64,000 nt of DNA, taken from NCBI RefSeq assembly GCF_010868145.1, contig NZ_JAAGUY010000023.1, forward strand, positions 1 through 64,000, in the 5' to 3' direction. The notes beneath the pieces were generated by a model, which made no database searches, was not told the DNA's origin, and worked only from the letters and a program-made list of their open reading frames with translations. This document shows, piece after piece, positions 42,974 to 51,892 of the stretch (the stretch's first letter is position 1; the number at the start of each line of letters is the position of its first letter). Source of the stretch: Nocardia cyriacigeorgica (GTDB taxonomy: Bacteria; Actinomycetota; Actinomycetes; Mycobacteriales; Mycobacteriaceae). Made by a program: the position numbers and the translations under genes.

Positions 42974-44147
42974 ACTCGCGCCGAAGATTCGGCTGGACGG
43001 CACCGCGCGAACGCGCACCGCGGACCAGACCTGGCGCCGGATAGAACCGTATCTCCAGACGGCAGGTATCACCAGGGTCGCCGACGTGACCGACCTGGAT
43101 TACGTCCGGATCCCGGTGGCGATGGCGGTCCGGCCCCTGTCGGAATCGTTGTCGGTGTCGCAGGGCAAAGGTGCCAGCCGCCCCCTGGCGAAGATATCCG
43201 CGGCGATGGAATCACTCGAAACCTGGCACGCCGAGAATATCGACCTACCCACGATGCGTGAACCGCACGGCCGGCGCGATCTGGGATACGGCGTGACATC
43301 GGAATTCGGCAGTCACCTCTGCCGTCCGCTGCTGGTGGACGAGGTAATCGAGTACTACCCGGCGACGACCATGATCTCCCGCGAGCCGACCGCCGTTCCG
43401 CGCGGTCTCGTCGATATCAGCTTCGCGCGGTGCGATTTCCGCATGAATCCGTTCCGGGAGACGAGTTCGGGGCTTGCGTCGGGCAACAGTGCCGACGAAG
43501 CGGCACTACACGGGCTCTACGAGATCTTCGAACGTGACAGTAGCGCCGGCCTCGGCACGGCCGGGGATCGGATTCCGATCGACCTGCTGTCGGTGCGGGA
43601 CACGCACTGCGCGTTTCTGATCGAGCGCATGCTGGAGGCCGGGTGGGAGGTCACACTCGATGCTGTTCCCTCCCGTTTCGGTGTGCCGACGTTCATCGCG
43701 AGCGTCTTCTCCCACGAATTTCCGGTCGAATGCGCCGGGGCGGGTACGCATGGCGACAGCGGCATCGCGATGAGCCGTGCCCTCAGTGAGGCTGCACAGA
43801 CCCGGCTTACCGGAATATCGGGTACTCGCGACGACCTGCCGGTGGTACCGGTGTGGGAGCACCTCGGTGCCGGTCCGCGACGGTCGACGGCGAGCGAGCC
43901 GAGGTCGGTACAGGAAGCCACCGCGGAGTACGGGTTTCGTGCGATCGATGGCGACACGATCACCGACGACCTCGCCGAAGCAGCGCATCGCGCGTTGTCG
44001 GTCACCGGGTTCGAGCCGGTGCTTCTCGATCTGACCGATTCGGGGATGCGCGCGGACCTCTCGGTGATCAAGGTGCTACTGCCAGGTGCGGCAGCGGACC
44101 GCCGCGGCGGGATCCCCGGGCCGACGCAGGCGCGTCGAGCCGATTGA
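42948..44147 (+). CDS. YcaO-domain enzyme of the RiPP-like cluster
   Basis: A 399-residue protein with the YcaO ATP-binding signatures: GKGASRPLAKISAAMESLET (residues 73-92) with conserved Glu88 and Glu91, and GLASGNSADEAALHGLYEIF followed by ERD (175-197). YcaO enzymes activate a backbone amide with ATP. With a TfuA partner, as here, the product is normally a thioamide; the usual azoline partner (an E1-like or ocin-ThiF protein) is absent and the C-terminus (GIPGPTQARRAD) lacks a clear PxPxP tail. It has GGGGG seven bases before the ATG and overlaps the tfuA-like gene. The next gene starts at the base after its stop. Confidence 0.88.
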   Translation: MRTPIDDRELAPKIRLDGTARTRTADQTWRRIEPYLQTAGITRVADVTDLDYVRIPVAMAVRPLSESLSVSQGKGASRPLAKISAAMESLETWHAENIDLPTMREPHGRRDLGYGVTSEFGSHLCRPLLVDEVIEYYPATTMISREPTAVPRGLVDISFARCDFRMNPFRETSSGLASGNSADEAALHGLYEIFERDSSAGLGTAGDRIPIDLLSVRDTHCAFLIERMLEAGWEVTLDAVPSRFGVPTFIASVFSHEFPVECAGAGTHGDSGIAMSRALSEAAQTRLTGISGTRDDLPVVPVWEHLGAGPRRSTASEPRSVQEATAEYGFRAIDGDTITDDLAEAAHRALSVTGFEPVLLDLTDSGMRADLSVIKVLLPGAAADRRGGIPGPTQARRAD

Positions 44148-45551
44148 ATGGCCATGATCAGTGCGGTGCAGGCCGCTTTCATCGTATCGTTGCCGCTCAA
44201 CACGTTCGCGGTCACGAAGTATCTGATGCTCGGCCGCCGGGCACTGAGCTGGAATTTCTCGCCGGTGTTCGGTATCGCGTTGCCGCGTCGGTTGGTGCTG
44301 ATCGGAAACGTCGCTGCTCCGCCGGGCGTGAGCGTGGCATTGGTGGCGCTGAGTGAGCGCGACTTCCTCCGCAACGTCGTCGTCATCGGTCTGCTCGGGT
44401 TCTGGCTGCTGTGTAAGAACCTACGGGTCTCGAATCACTCGTTTCTGGCCGTCGTCACGATCGTGATGCTGTCGCTGAGCTCGGATCGGGCGTCGGCCGC
44501 CGCCACGACCGCGGCGGTACTCGCGGCGATGTACGCAGCCGCCGGTATCGCGAAGCTGAACCGCGGCTACCTTCGCGGCGAACGCAGCCTCGGTCGGCGT
44601 GTTGTCGAGTTGAACCTGAACAACAATTCCGACCTGCTCGCTCGTACACCAGCGGGCCTTCGTCGGTTGATGAACCTCGCGGCCATGGTGGTGGTGCCAG
44701 GAGCGGAGATCATTCTCGCCGTAGCGATGATCGTCGGCGCCCCGCTGCTGTGGTGTCTGTTGGTGGGCTTGCTGCTGCACTTCGCGTTCGGGATCAGCGG
44801 CAACTTCGAATTCTCGATGGTCGCCGTGGCCGTCTGGTTGGCGTTGGTCGTGCTTTCGCAACCGGTTTCGCTCGGGCAGGTCGTCGATCGAGTCGTGTCG
44901 GCCGGTCCCGGAACCGTCGTCTACCTCGCCATGCTGGTGGCTGCGACCGGAGCTTGGCAGTGCACCTGGCACTACTTGAACCGGCGGTCCGGGCTGATCA
45001 ACGAATTGTTCGCCGCGTTGTTCTTCGGTGTGCTTTCCTTGGCGTCGCTGGTCACGGTCGATTCCGCGGTCACAGTGGCTGTTGGGGTCGTCCCGCTGCT
45101 GCTGACGCTCATGTCAACGGTGGGTGCCGTCGTGCTCGGTGCCCGCCTGGAGTTCGCTTTCGCGATGTTGTCCAATCTCCGCCCCTACGGGACGGACTGG
45201 ATCTATCTCGTTCCACGTCCGCTCATCGAACCCCGGTACTACTTCCTGCGGCTGCCGCAACAGATCCCGGTGTCCTTGCTGAGCCACGTGCCGCCGGTTT
45301 TTCTCAAAGCAGCGACATCCGGCGAGATGGCCGTGCACCGTTCGACAGCTACCTGGCTGGCGCGGGCATTCCGTGATCACGGAGCGACATTGGTAGCCTG
45401 CCGCGCGCTCGCGGATCCGCGCCTCGGCCGGATGATGCCGATGGTGGCGGAAGACATCTCCGGCTGGACCGACCTGTCCTCGGACCGGGCGTGTTGTCTG
45501 CTGTTTCCTCCGTTGATCCCGGCTGTTCTGTCGGATCCCGTCGTCGGCTGA
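44148..45551 (+). CDS. HTTM-like multispanning membrane protein
   Basis: A 467-residue integral membrane protein with roughly ten hydrophobic segments. The block AAGIAKLNRGYLRGERSLGR and the following HFAFGISGNFEFSMVAVAVW resemble the HTTM family (related to vitamin K-dependent gamma-carboxylase membrane domains and SdpB-like proteins). The C-terminal third is soluble and unrecognised. The ATG directly follows the ycaO TGA (TGAATG), so it is coupled. It could modify, process or export the peptide, or confer immunity. The family assignment is tentative. Confidence 0.65.
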   Translation: MAMISAVQAAFIVSLPLNTFAVTKYLMLGRRALSWNFSPVFGIALPRRLVLIGNVAAPPGVSVALVALSERDFLRNVVVIGLLGFWLLCKNLRVSNHSFLAVVTIVMLSLSSDRASAAATTAAVLAAMYAAAGIAKLNRGYLRGERSLGRRVVELNLNNNSDLLARTPAGLRRLMNLAAMVVVPGAEIILAVAMIVGAPLLWCLLVGLLLHFAFGISGNFEFSMVAVAVWLALVVLSQPVSLGQVVDRVVSAGPGTVVYLAMLVAATGAWQCTWHYLNRRSGLINELFAALFFGVLSLASLVTVDSAVTVAVGVVPLLLTLMSTVGAVVLGARLEFAFAMLSNLRPYGTDWIYLVPRPLIEPRYYFLRLPQQIPVSLLSHVPPVFLKAATSGEMAVHRSTATWLARAFRDHGATLVACRALADPRLGRMMPMVAEDISGWTDLSSDRACCLLFPPLIPAVLSDPVVG

Positions 45552-45596
45552 TCTGTCGGATCCCGTCGTCGGCCGGGTCGAGTTGCGGCCGGCATG

Positions 45597-46472
45597 TCAG
45601 GTCGTCCCGTGCGCCCGCCACCACCGAGTCGTGGCGATCTCGAATTCCTCCCAGAAGATCTCGTTGGACTCCTCGCCGTGTCCGAGGCCGTTGCGTAGCA
45701 CCGCCCAATCCAGTCGATCCGATTCGCGCGCAGAGGTGAGGATCGGGCGAAGATGCTCGACAATGTGGGCGACATCGCCATCGTTGGCGCGAATAGCGGC
45801 CCGGAAATAGTCGTTTCGGAACTCCTCCTCGAACAGCGTGCAGACCCGCCGGGGCAGCTGGCGTCGTGGCGGGTGCTGCCCGGTCCGCTCGCAGTATGGA
45901 TCCGATGCCAGTTCAGCGGGTAGTGACGAGCGGTAGTTGCCCCACCAGGAAAGATCCGGGGGGTAATTTTGTGGTGCATAGGCGAACGCCATGGAAGGCA
46001 TCGATTCCGAAGATGCTCGCCACGCATAGCGGATGGCAGCGTAGCCGCCGGCAGACCACCCGTTCCAGACGATGGCAGCGAGATCGTTTCGCCGGGCGAT
46101 GCCGACCGCCAGCCGGAGCAGATCATCCGACATCGGCTCGGCCTGGAGGAACCAGCCGATACGGGATTCCGGGTGCATTCGTAACACCGGGTCGGAGACG
46201 AAGACTGTGATCGCGCCCAGCTGCGCCGACGAGGTGAAGCGGCCGTAGATCGGGGGCTGATATTTGGGCCGTGTCACCATGCCGTGGAAATTGACCAGTA
46301 GATACGGCTTGCGGCACACGGGTGGATAAGCGATCGCGTAGTCCGCTGTGCGCGGACACTCCGAGCGCGGCGTCGCCTCGGACAGAATGCCGCGCTCGAT
46401 GCGCGCGTATCCGCGCTGGACATCGTCGTGACTCAGGTCGGATGGCACAACGTGACTGCCGTACTCGGCCAT
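45597..46472 (-). CDS. Alpha/beta-hydrolase-like protein of the RiPP-like cluster
   Basis: A 291-residue protein with a nucleophile elbow GWSAGGYAA (Ser140) and an oxyanion-side motif NFHGMVTRPK at residues 61-70. The intervening SDPVLRMHPESRIGWFLQAE faintly recalls Asp2-type accessory-secretion hydrolases. It is convergent with the HTTM-like gene (45 bases between stops) and is probably in the same cluster, for example for leader removal, ester cleavage or resistance. None of these roles can be told from the sequence. Confidence 0.65.
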   Translation of the reverse strand: MAEYGSHVVPSDLSHDDVQRGYARIERGILSEATPRSECPRTADYAIAYPPVCRKPYLLVNFHGMVTRPKYQPPIYGRFTSSAQLGAITVFVSDPVLRMHPESRIGWFLQAEPMSDDLLRLAVGIARRNDLAAIVWNGWSAGGYAAIRYAWRASSESMPSMAFAYAPQNYPPDLSWWGNYRSSLPAELASDPYCERTGQHPPRRQLPRRVCTLFEEEFRNDYFRAAIRANDGDVAHIVEHLRPILTSARESDRLDWAVLRNGLGHGEESNEIFWEEFEIATTRWWRAHGTT

Positions 46473-46599
46473 GATCCCCCCATGAAATCATCTGCCCCGA
46501 ACGGGACTCCGGGCATCGCCAGCATATCCCTCGCCTACGCGGCGGAGCAGGTCTCGGCCGTCGGATCCGAAAGGGTCGACGACGACCCTTGTCGATATA

Positions 46600-46613
46600 T
46601 AGAACGCGTTCTA
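46600..46613. promoter_or_regulatory. Perfect KstR operator of the truncated fadD gene
   Basis: TAGAACGCGTTCTA is a fully palindromic match to TnnAACnnGTTnnA, 12 bases before the GTG of the AMP-binding gene. Confidence 0.85.
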
Positions 46614-46624
46614 AATTCGATGGC

Positions 46625-47560
46625 GTGACGCAGGAGTCGGCTGAAGTTCTCGGATTGTGGAATATCGCCGCGGCCCAGCCGCGGCGGATCGCGCTGATCG
46701 CACCATCGGGACGGATGGTGAGCTTCCGGGAACTGGCCACTCTGGCGGACCGGTACGCGGGTGGCCTGCGGGCGCTGGGACTACGGCCCGGTGCCACGGT
46801 GGCGAGCATGCTGCCCAACGGTGTCGAGGCGGTTGCGATGTATTTCGCGGCGTTTCAGACCGGGCTGTATCTGGTGGCGGTGGATTGGCATCTGACCGTG
46901 CCAGAGATCGCGCACGTACTCCTCGACAGTGCGGCCGAAGCGTTCGTCGCCGGGCAGCGGTTCGGCGAATCCGCCCGGCTCGCCGCCGACGCCGCGGGAT
47001 TGCCTGGCGCGGTGCGGTTTTCCGACGGCGATATCGAGGGGTTCAAATCGCTGGCGTGGCTCGGTGCTGCGGGTATCCGGCGGCCGCTCACCGGAGCCGA
47101 TCCGGAAGTGGTCGCACCGCATTCGACCGGATTCTTCGGCCTGTTCGGGCTCGCGCCGCACGGCGAACATGTGCACCTGTGTGGATCGGCGCTATCGGGT
47201 CCCGAGGCGCTCGACTTCCTCACCGTCTCGATCCAGCTCGGCCATCGCGCGGTGCTGATGGATGGGTGGGATCCCGCGGAAGCCTTGCGTCTGATCGAAC
47301 GGCACCGGGTCACACACAGTTTCGTGACACCGGCGCAGTTCGACCGTCTACTCGCGCTGCCCGAAGCGATCCGGTACCGGTACGACCTGTCGTCCCTGCG
47401 CCGGATCGTGCACGGACCCGCGCCGTGCCCCTCGGCCACCGAGCAGCGCATGCTCGACTGGTTGGGCCCCGTGCTCACCGACTATCGACGCGCCACCGAG
47501 GTCGCCACGGCGACCGGCGACCCGGACCGTGACCGCCACTCGGACCTGATTCCCGGCTGA
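46625..47560 (+). CDS. Truncated AMP-binding (FadD-like) protein
   Basis: A 311-residue protein matching only the N-terminal part of acyl-CoA synthetases: MVSFRELATLADRYAGGLRA, GATVASMLPNGVEAVAMYFA, and SLRRIVHGPAPCPSATEQRM near the C-terminus. The P-loop (normally (Y/F)TSGTTGxPKG) is absent where expected, YGxTE is degenerate (YRRATEVATATG), and the whole C-terminal domain with the catalytic lysine is missing. It is therefore unlikely to make acyl-CoA. Yet it has a perfect KstR operator and uniform codon use with an open frame, so it may be a regulated non-enzymatic protein or a decaying gene. The GTG at 46625 was chosen as the first start after the operator. Confidence 0.7.
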   Translation: MTQESAEVLGLWNIAAAQPRRIALIAPSGRMVSFRELATLADRYAGGLRALGLRPGATVASMLPNGVEAVAMYFAAFQTGLYLVAVDWHLTVPEIAHVLLDSAAEAFVAGQRFGESARLAADAAGLPGAVRFSDGDIEGFKSLAWLGAAGIRRPLTGADPEVVAPHSTGFFGLFGLAPHGEHVHLCGSALSGPEALDFLTVSIQLGHRAVLMDGWDPAEALRLIERHRVTHSFVTPAQFDRLLALPEAIRYRYDLSSLRRIVHGPAPCPSATEQRMLDWLGPVLTDYRRATEVATATGDPDRDRHSDLIPG

Positions 47561-47567
47561 CCGGTAC

Positions 47568-48557
47568 TCAGGCGGCTTCGCGCAGCTCCGGCTTCAAGCC
47601 GAACAGCGGGAACAGCTTGTCGGTGTCGAGGAAGAAGTTGAGTCCGGAGATCTCGCCGTCGGTGAACTCGAGGACGGTGATCGACCACGGCACCCACACG
47701 CCGGGCTCGCCGCTCGGCTTGTAGTGGCCGAATGCGGGCAGGCCATTGGCGCCTTCGAGCCGGACCAGGCGCGAATCCCGGCAGGCCGAGCCGTGGCCGA
47801 GCATGAACTCCGCGACATTGGCAGGCCCGGACACCCAGAACTCGAGCGGCGGCATGGACAGCGCCACATCGGTTTTCAACAACGTGGTGAGGGTGTCCAT
47901 ATCGTAGGACTCGAACGCCTTCACGAAATCGTCGATCAGTTTGCGCTGATCGTCGTCGGTATCGTCGTAGGTGTCCGTGACCGCGGGCTGAACCTTGGAC
48001 ATGGTGGCGCGGGCGCGCTGCAGGGCACTGTTCACCGAGGCCGGCGACATGGTGAGGGCCTCAGCCGTCTCGCTGGCGGAGAAACGCAGCACCTCACGCA
48101 TGATCAGGATGGCGCGCTGGGTGGCCGGCAGATGCTGACAGGCCGCAACGAAAGCCAGCCGCAGTGTGTCCTTGGCGCTGGCGTGCTCCGCCGGATCGGC
48201 GCCGAAGGCCAAGGCGTTGGGTATGGGCTCGACCCAGACGTAATCCGGCTGCGGCGCGGTGAGTGGTGAATCCGGGCTCGACGGACCGGACATATCCATC
48301 GGCCGCGCCCGCCGCTGCGGACCGTCGAGCATGTCCAGGCAGACGTTGGTGGTGATCCGGTACAGCCATGACCGCAGGCTCGCCCGGCCCTCGAACCCGT
48401 CGTAGGCCTTCCAGGCGCGGGTGAAGGTCTCCTGCACCGCGTCTTCGGCCTCGAACGAGGATCCGAGCATGCGGTAGGCGTAGGCACACAACTCTCGGCG
48501 GTGTACCTCGAAAGAATCCATGACTTCGGCGGTGGCTGTGCCCGACGTCTCGCTCAT
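47568..48557 (-). CDS. SigG-like ECF sigma factor with C-terminal SnoaL-like domain
   Basis: A 329-residue protein. Region 2 is ELCAYAYRMLGSSFEAEDAV and QETFTRAWKAYDGFEGRASL; region 4 is LPATQRAILIMREVLRFSAS followed by ASVNSALQRARATM; and a C-terminal NTF2/SnoaL-type domain of about 110 residues follows (FVKAFESYDMDTLTTLLKTD). This architecture is that of the SigG/SigJ-type ECF factors, which lack a separate anti-sigma gene and are thought to be controlled by the added domain. The ATG at 48557 is preferred; the frame extends to 48770 without support. It is divergent from a VOC protein gene, which could be its target. Confidence 0.85.
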   Translation of the reverse strand: MSETSGTATAEVMDSFEVHRRELCAYAYRMLGSSFEAEDAVQETFTRAWKAYDGFEGRASLRSWLYRITTNVCLDMLDGPQRRARPMDMSGPSSPDSPLTAPQPDYVWVEPIPNALAFGADPAEHASAKDTLRLAFVAACQHLPATQRAILIMREVLRFSASETAEALTMSPASVNSALQRARATMSKVQPAVTDTYDDTDDDQRKLIDDFVKAFESYDMDTLTTLLKTDVALSMPPLEFWVSGPANVAEFMLGHGSACRDSRLVRLEGANGLPAFGHYKPSGEPGVWVPWSITVLEFTDGEISGLNFFLDTDKLFPLFGLKPELREAA

Positions 48558-48769
48558 GGATGTCACTGTGGCACAAGCCACCGACAACAAACAGACGTCG
48601 ACGTGGTCGTTTGCCGACGGAAACACCACCTCAGTCACACGCATCTCACCAGTACCGTCAGTAACGGGTATCGACTCTCTGAACCCGATTCGGCGACAGC
48701 GATGAGTTTCCGAAACGGCCCCCGTCTCTATGGGTGAAGCGAGCAAACAACGACCGAGAGGCCGAAACA

Positions 48770-49189
48770 ATGAGCAGCAAGATGATCTTCGTGAATCTCC
48801 CCGTGACCGACCTGGCGCGGTCCAAGAGCTTCTACGAGGCGCTCGGCTGGAAGGTCAACCAGGACTTCACCGATGAGAACGCCTCCTGCATCGTGATCGA
48901 CGACAATATCTGCCTGATGCTGCTGACCAGGGAGTACTTCGCCACCTTCAGCACGCGCCCGATCGCCGACACCGCGGCGACCGCGGCCGCCGGCTACGCC
49001 CTCTCACTCGGCAGCGCGCAGGAAGTGGACCAGCTCACCGACGCGGCGGTGGCCGCGGGTGGTCGTGAAGAGATCAACGAGGACAAGCGCGCCCAGGAGG
49101 CCCAGGTCGGTATGCACGGGCGTACCTTCCTCGACCCCGACGGCCACCAGTGGGAGCCCTTCTGGATGGATTACCCGGGCGCCAACTGA
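48770..49189 (+). CDS. VOC-family (glyoxalase/dioxygenase superfamily) protein
   Basis: A 139-residue protein with paired beta-alpha-beta-beta-beta halves: MIFVNLPVTDLARSKSFYEA, CIVIDDNICLMLLTREYFAT, and the C-terminal GRTFLDPDGHQWEPFWMD. It resembles the small VOC proteins often placed beside ECF sigma factors. Its function is not known. It is divergent from the SigG-like gene by about 210 bases and ends at a strong hairpin shared with echA19. Confidence 0.85.
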   Translation: MSSKMIFVNLPVTDLARSKSFYEALGWKVNQDFTDENASCIVIDDNICLMLLTREYFATFSTRPIADTAATAAAGYALSLGSAQEVDQLTDAAVAAGGREEINEDKRAQEAQVGMHGRTFLDPDGHQWEPFWMDYPGAN

Positions 49190-49204
49190 CCCCGGACAGC
49201 ACAC

Positions 49205-49233
49205 GTCCCCGGCGCGTCGAGCCCGCCGGGGAC
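49205..49233. terminator. Bidirectional terminator between VOC gene and echA19
   Basis: GTCCCCGGCG (49205-49214) pairs perfectly with CGCCGGGGAC (49224-49233) around a 9-base loop, in the 63-base gap between the two convergent stops. Confidence 0.75.
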
Positions 49234-49252
49234 ATTGTGGTGTGGGAAGCGT

Positions 49253-50035
49253 TCAGTTACCGCTGAAGGTCGGCTTGCGCTTCTCGGCGAAGGCCTTCGG
49301 GCCTTCCTTGGCGTCGGCCGACTTGAACACCGCCATGCCGAGCTCGGCGTCGATCTTGAAGGCGTCTTCCTCGGGCAGGCATTCGGTCTCGCGGATGGTG
49401 CGCAGGATGGCCTGCACCGCCAGTGGGCCGTTGGCCGCGATCTTCTCTGCCAGCTCCAGCGCCTTGTCCAGTGCGGTGCCGTCGGGCACCACATGGCCGA
49501 TCAGACCGATCTCCTTGGCCTCGGCGGCCGTGACATGCCTGCCGGTGAGCAGGATGTCGGCGGCGACGGTGTAGGGAATCTGGCGCACCAGCCGCACGGC
49601 CGAACCGCCGAGCGGGAACAGACCCCAACGCGCCTCGGACACACCGAACTTCGCGCTCTCACCCGCGACCCGGATATCGGTGCCCTGCAGGATCTCGGTG
49701 CCGCCGGCGATGGCAGGACCCTCGATGGCCGCGATCAACGGCTTGGTGAGCCTGCGGCCCTTGAGCAGTGCCTCGATTTTGGACAGATCCCAGCCGCCGC
49801 CGGAGAACGAGTCACCGGGGTGCTGCGAGGTCATGGCCTTCAGATCCGCACCGGCACAGAAGGCGCCGCCCGCACCGGTCAGGATCGCGACCCGGATCTC
49901 GGGATCGTTGTCCACCTGATCCCAGGCATCGCGCATGATCGCCATCATCTCGCCCGACAGCGCATTGCGGGCCTCGGGGCGGTTCATGGTGACGATGAGA
50001 ACGTGGTCGCGCTTCTCGACGAGGCAGTGCGGCAT
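49253..50035 (-). CDS. echA19: EchA19, enoyl-CoA hydratase of sterol side-chain beta-oxidation
   Basis: A 260-residue crotonase-fold enzyme: [14 protein letters not shown] and [20 protein letters not shown] are the oxyanion-hole loops, with the catalytic acid in the helix [16 protein letters not shown]. EchA19 (Rv3516) hydrates the C27/C24 steroid enoyl-CoA in side-chain degradation. It is divergent from fadD19, as in M. tuberculosis (Rv3515c/Rv3516), across a KstR-type site. The ATG at 50035 is the standard N-terminus ([20 protein letters not shown]). Confidence 0.88.
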   Translation of the reverse strand: MPHCLVEKRDHVLIVTMNRPEARNALSGEMMAIMRDAWDQVDNDPEIRVAILTGAGGAFCAGADLKAMTSQHPGDSFSGGGWDLSKIEALLKGRRLTKPLIAAIEGPAIAGGTEILQGTDIRVAGESAKFGVSEARWGLFPLGGSAVRLVRQIPYTVAADILLTGRHVTAAEAKEIGLIGHVVPDGTALDKALELAEKIAANGPLAVQAILRTIRETECLPEEDAFKIDAELGMAVFKSADAKEGPKAFAEKRKPTFSGN

Positions 50036-50089
50036 CGCGGAAATCTCCTGGCTCGAGGACGTGGTGTAAAAAGCACCCTTGTCAGGAAC

Positions 50090-50103
50090 AGTAACACGTT
50101 CTA
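50090..50103. promoter_or_regulatory. KstR-type operator (echA19/fadD19)
   Basis: AGTAACACGTTCTA fits TnnAACnnGTTnnA apart from the first base. A TATTTT hexamer at 50102-50107 overlaps its right edge and stands seven bases before the fadD19 GTG. Confidence 0.8.
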
Positions 50104-50114
50104 TTTTTAGGTCT

Positions 50115-51764
50115 GTGAGCTACAACATAGCGGACCTCATCGAGCACACCATCGACCTCATGCCCGATCGCGTCGCACTGGTCGACGACGTTCGTGAGGT
50201 CACCTATGCCCAGTTGGAGGAGCGGACCAACAAGCTAGCCCACTACCTGCAGGAACAGGGTGTCCAGCCGGGCGATAAAGTGGGCATCTACTCGCGCAAC
50301 ACCATCGAGGCCGTCGAGGCGATGGTCGCGGTGTTCAAGGCGCGCGCGGTGATGGTCAACGTCAACTTCCGTTACGTCGAGAACGAGTTGCAATACATCT
50401 TCGATAATTCGGACATGGTCGCGTTGATCCACGAGCGCCGCTACACCGACAAGGTGACCGCCGTACGGCCGAATGCGCCGAAGTTGAAGACCGTGATCGT
50501 GGTCGACGACGATACCGCCGGACAGGTGCCCACCGCAGTGGATTCGGCCGAATACGAGACCGCCCTCGCCGGCTCCTCGGGCGAGCGTGACTTCGGTGAA
50601 CGTTCCCCCGACGACACCTTCATGATTTACACCGGCGGCACCACCGGCATGCCAAAGGGTGTGATGTGGCGCCAGGAGGACTGGTGGCGGGTGCTCGGCG
50701 GTGGCATCAACTTCGGTACCGGCGAGAAGGTCGAGGACGAATGGCAGCAGGCCAAGGCGGGCGCGAGTGGTGCGCCGCTGGTGCGCTACCCGATCCCGCC
50801 GATGATCCACGGTGGTTCGCAGGCTGCGACGTTCCACGGGCTGTTCGACGGCGGTAAGACCGTCATGCTGCCGGAGTTCAACGGACACAGCGTGTGGCAG
50901 GCGATCGATCGCCACGGCGTGAACATGATCTTTATCACCGGCGACGCGATGGCCCGTCCGATGCTGGACGCGCTGCGCGAAGGCAACCCGGAAACCGGTG
51001 CGGCCTACCAGCATTCGAACCTGTGGGCGATGGCCAGCAGTGCCGCGTTGTTCTCGCCGACGCTCAAGGACCAGTACCTGGAACTGCTACAGACCACCGT
51101 TATCACCGACTCGATCGGCTCCTCGGAGACCGGGTTCGGCGGCCTGTCGATCGCAGCCAAGGGGGCGACGCATACCGGTGGTCCGCGGGTGAAGATCGAC
51201 GCGTCCACCGAGGTGCTCGACGACGACGGCAATCCGGTCGTGCCGGGCTCGGGCCAGGTCGGCATGATCGCCCGCAAGGGTCACATCCCGCTCGGCTACT
51301 ACGGCGACCCGGTCAAGACGGCTGCGACGTTCAAGGAGTTCAACGGGGTCCGCTACTCGATCCCGGGTGACTATGCCCGCGTAGAGGAGGACGGGACCGT
51401 CACCATGCTCGGCCGCGGTTCGGTGAGCATCAACAGCGGTGGCGAGAAGATCTACCCGGAAGAGGTCGAGGGCGCACTCAAGACCCACCCGGAGATCTTC
51501 GATGCCTTGGTCGTTGGTGTCCCTGATGAGCGCTGGGGTCAGCGGGTCGCCGCGGTCGTCCAGTGTCGCGGCGACAAGCGCCCGACCCTCGAAGAGCTGC
51601 GCCCGGTCCTGACCAAGGAAGTCTCGTCCTACAAGATGCCCCGTAGCCTCTGGTTCGTCGAGGAGATCAAGCGTTCCCCGGCCGGCAAGCCCGACTACCG
51701 CTGGGCCAAGGCGCAGACGGAAGATCGCCCCGCCGACGAACACGCCGACGCGAGCGGCAAGTAG
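50115..51764 (+). CDS. fadD19: FadD19, steroid-CoA ligase
   Basis: A 549-residue acyl-CoA synthetase with the P-loop [40 protein letters not shown] (motif A5), [20 protein letters not shown] and the catalytic-lysine segment [12 protein letters not shown]. FadD19 loads CoA onto the C26 carboxylate made by CYP125 (3-oxocholestenoate-type substrates) and is also needed for C24-branched sterols. The GTG at 50115 lies seven bases after TATTTT and has no ribosome-binding site, so the message is probably leaderless. It is divergent from echA19 and ends at a 16-bp hairpin. Confidence 0.88.
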   Translation: MSYNIADLIEHTIDLMPDRVALVDDVREVTYAQLEERTNKLAHYLQEQGVQPGDKVGIYSRNTIEAVEAMVAVFKARAVMVNVNFRYVENELQYIFDNSDMVALIHERRYTDKVTAVRPNAPKLKTVIVVDDDTAGQVPTAVDSAEYETALAGSSGERDFGERSPDDTFMIYTGGTTGMPKGVMWRQEDWWRVLGGGINFGTGEKVEDEWQQAKAGASGAPLVRYPIPPMIHGGSQAATFHGLFDGGKTVMLPEFNGHSVWQAIDRHGVNMIFITGDAMARPMLDALREGNPETGAAYQHSNLWAMASSAALFSPTLKDQYLELLQTTVITDSIGSSETGFGGLSIAAKGATHTGGPRVKIDASTEVLDDDGNPVVPGSGQVGMIARKGHIPLGYYGDPVKTAATFKEFNGVRYSIPGDYARVEEDGTVTMLGRGSVSINSGGEKIYPEEVEGALKTHPEIFDALVVGVPDERWGQRVAAVVQCRGDKRPTLEELRPVLTKEVSSYKMPRSLWFVEEIKRSPAGKPDYRWAKAQTEDRPADEHADASGK

Positions 51765-51774
51765 CCACACCACC

Positions 51775-51811
51775 GATCAGGGCCGCCGCGAACTCCGCGG
51801 CGGCCCTGATC
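51775..51811 (+). terminator. Terminator of fadD19
   Basis: A 16-bp perfect stem (GATCAGGGCCGCCGCG at 51775-51790 and its complement at 51796-51811) with a 5-base loop, 10 bases after the fadD19 stop. Confidence 0.85.
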
Positions 51812-51849
51812 GGCGTGTCCGTGCACGTCACTCACTGACAGAACGAGAA

Positions 51850-51875
51850 CGGCCCGCCGGAGGTCCGGCGGGCCG
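51850..51875 (-). terminator. Terminator of the fadE26-fadE27 operon
   Basis: An 11-bp perfect stem (CGGCCCGCCGG at 51850-51860 and CCGGCGGGCCG at 51865-51875) lies just beyond the stop of the fadE27-like gene. Confidence 0.75.
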
Positions 51876-51892
51876 ATCTCGTTTCGGGCGGC

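Noticed and set aside
38348-46472. Classical lanthipeptide or linear azoline (LAP) cluster
   Set aside because: The precursor has no Cys, there is no LanC domain, no dehydrogenase and no E1/ocin-ThiF partner; TfuA points to thioamide chemistry instead.
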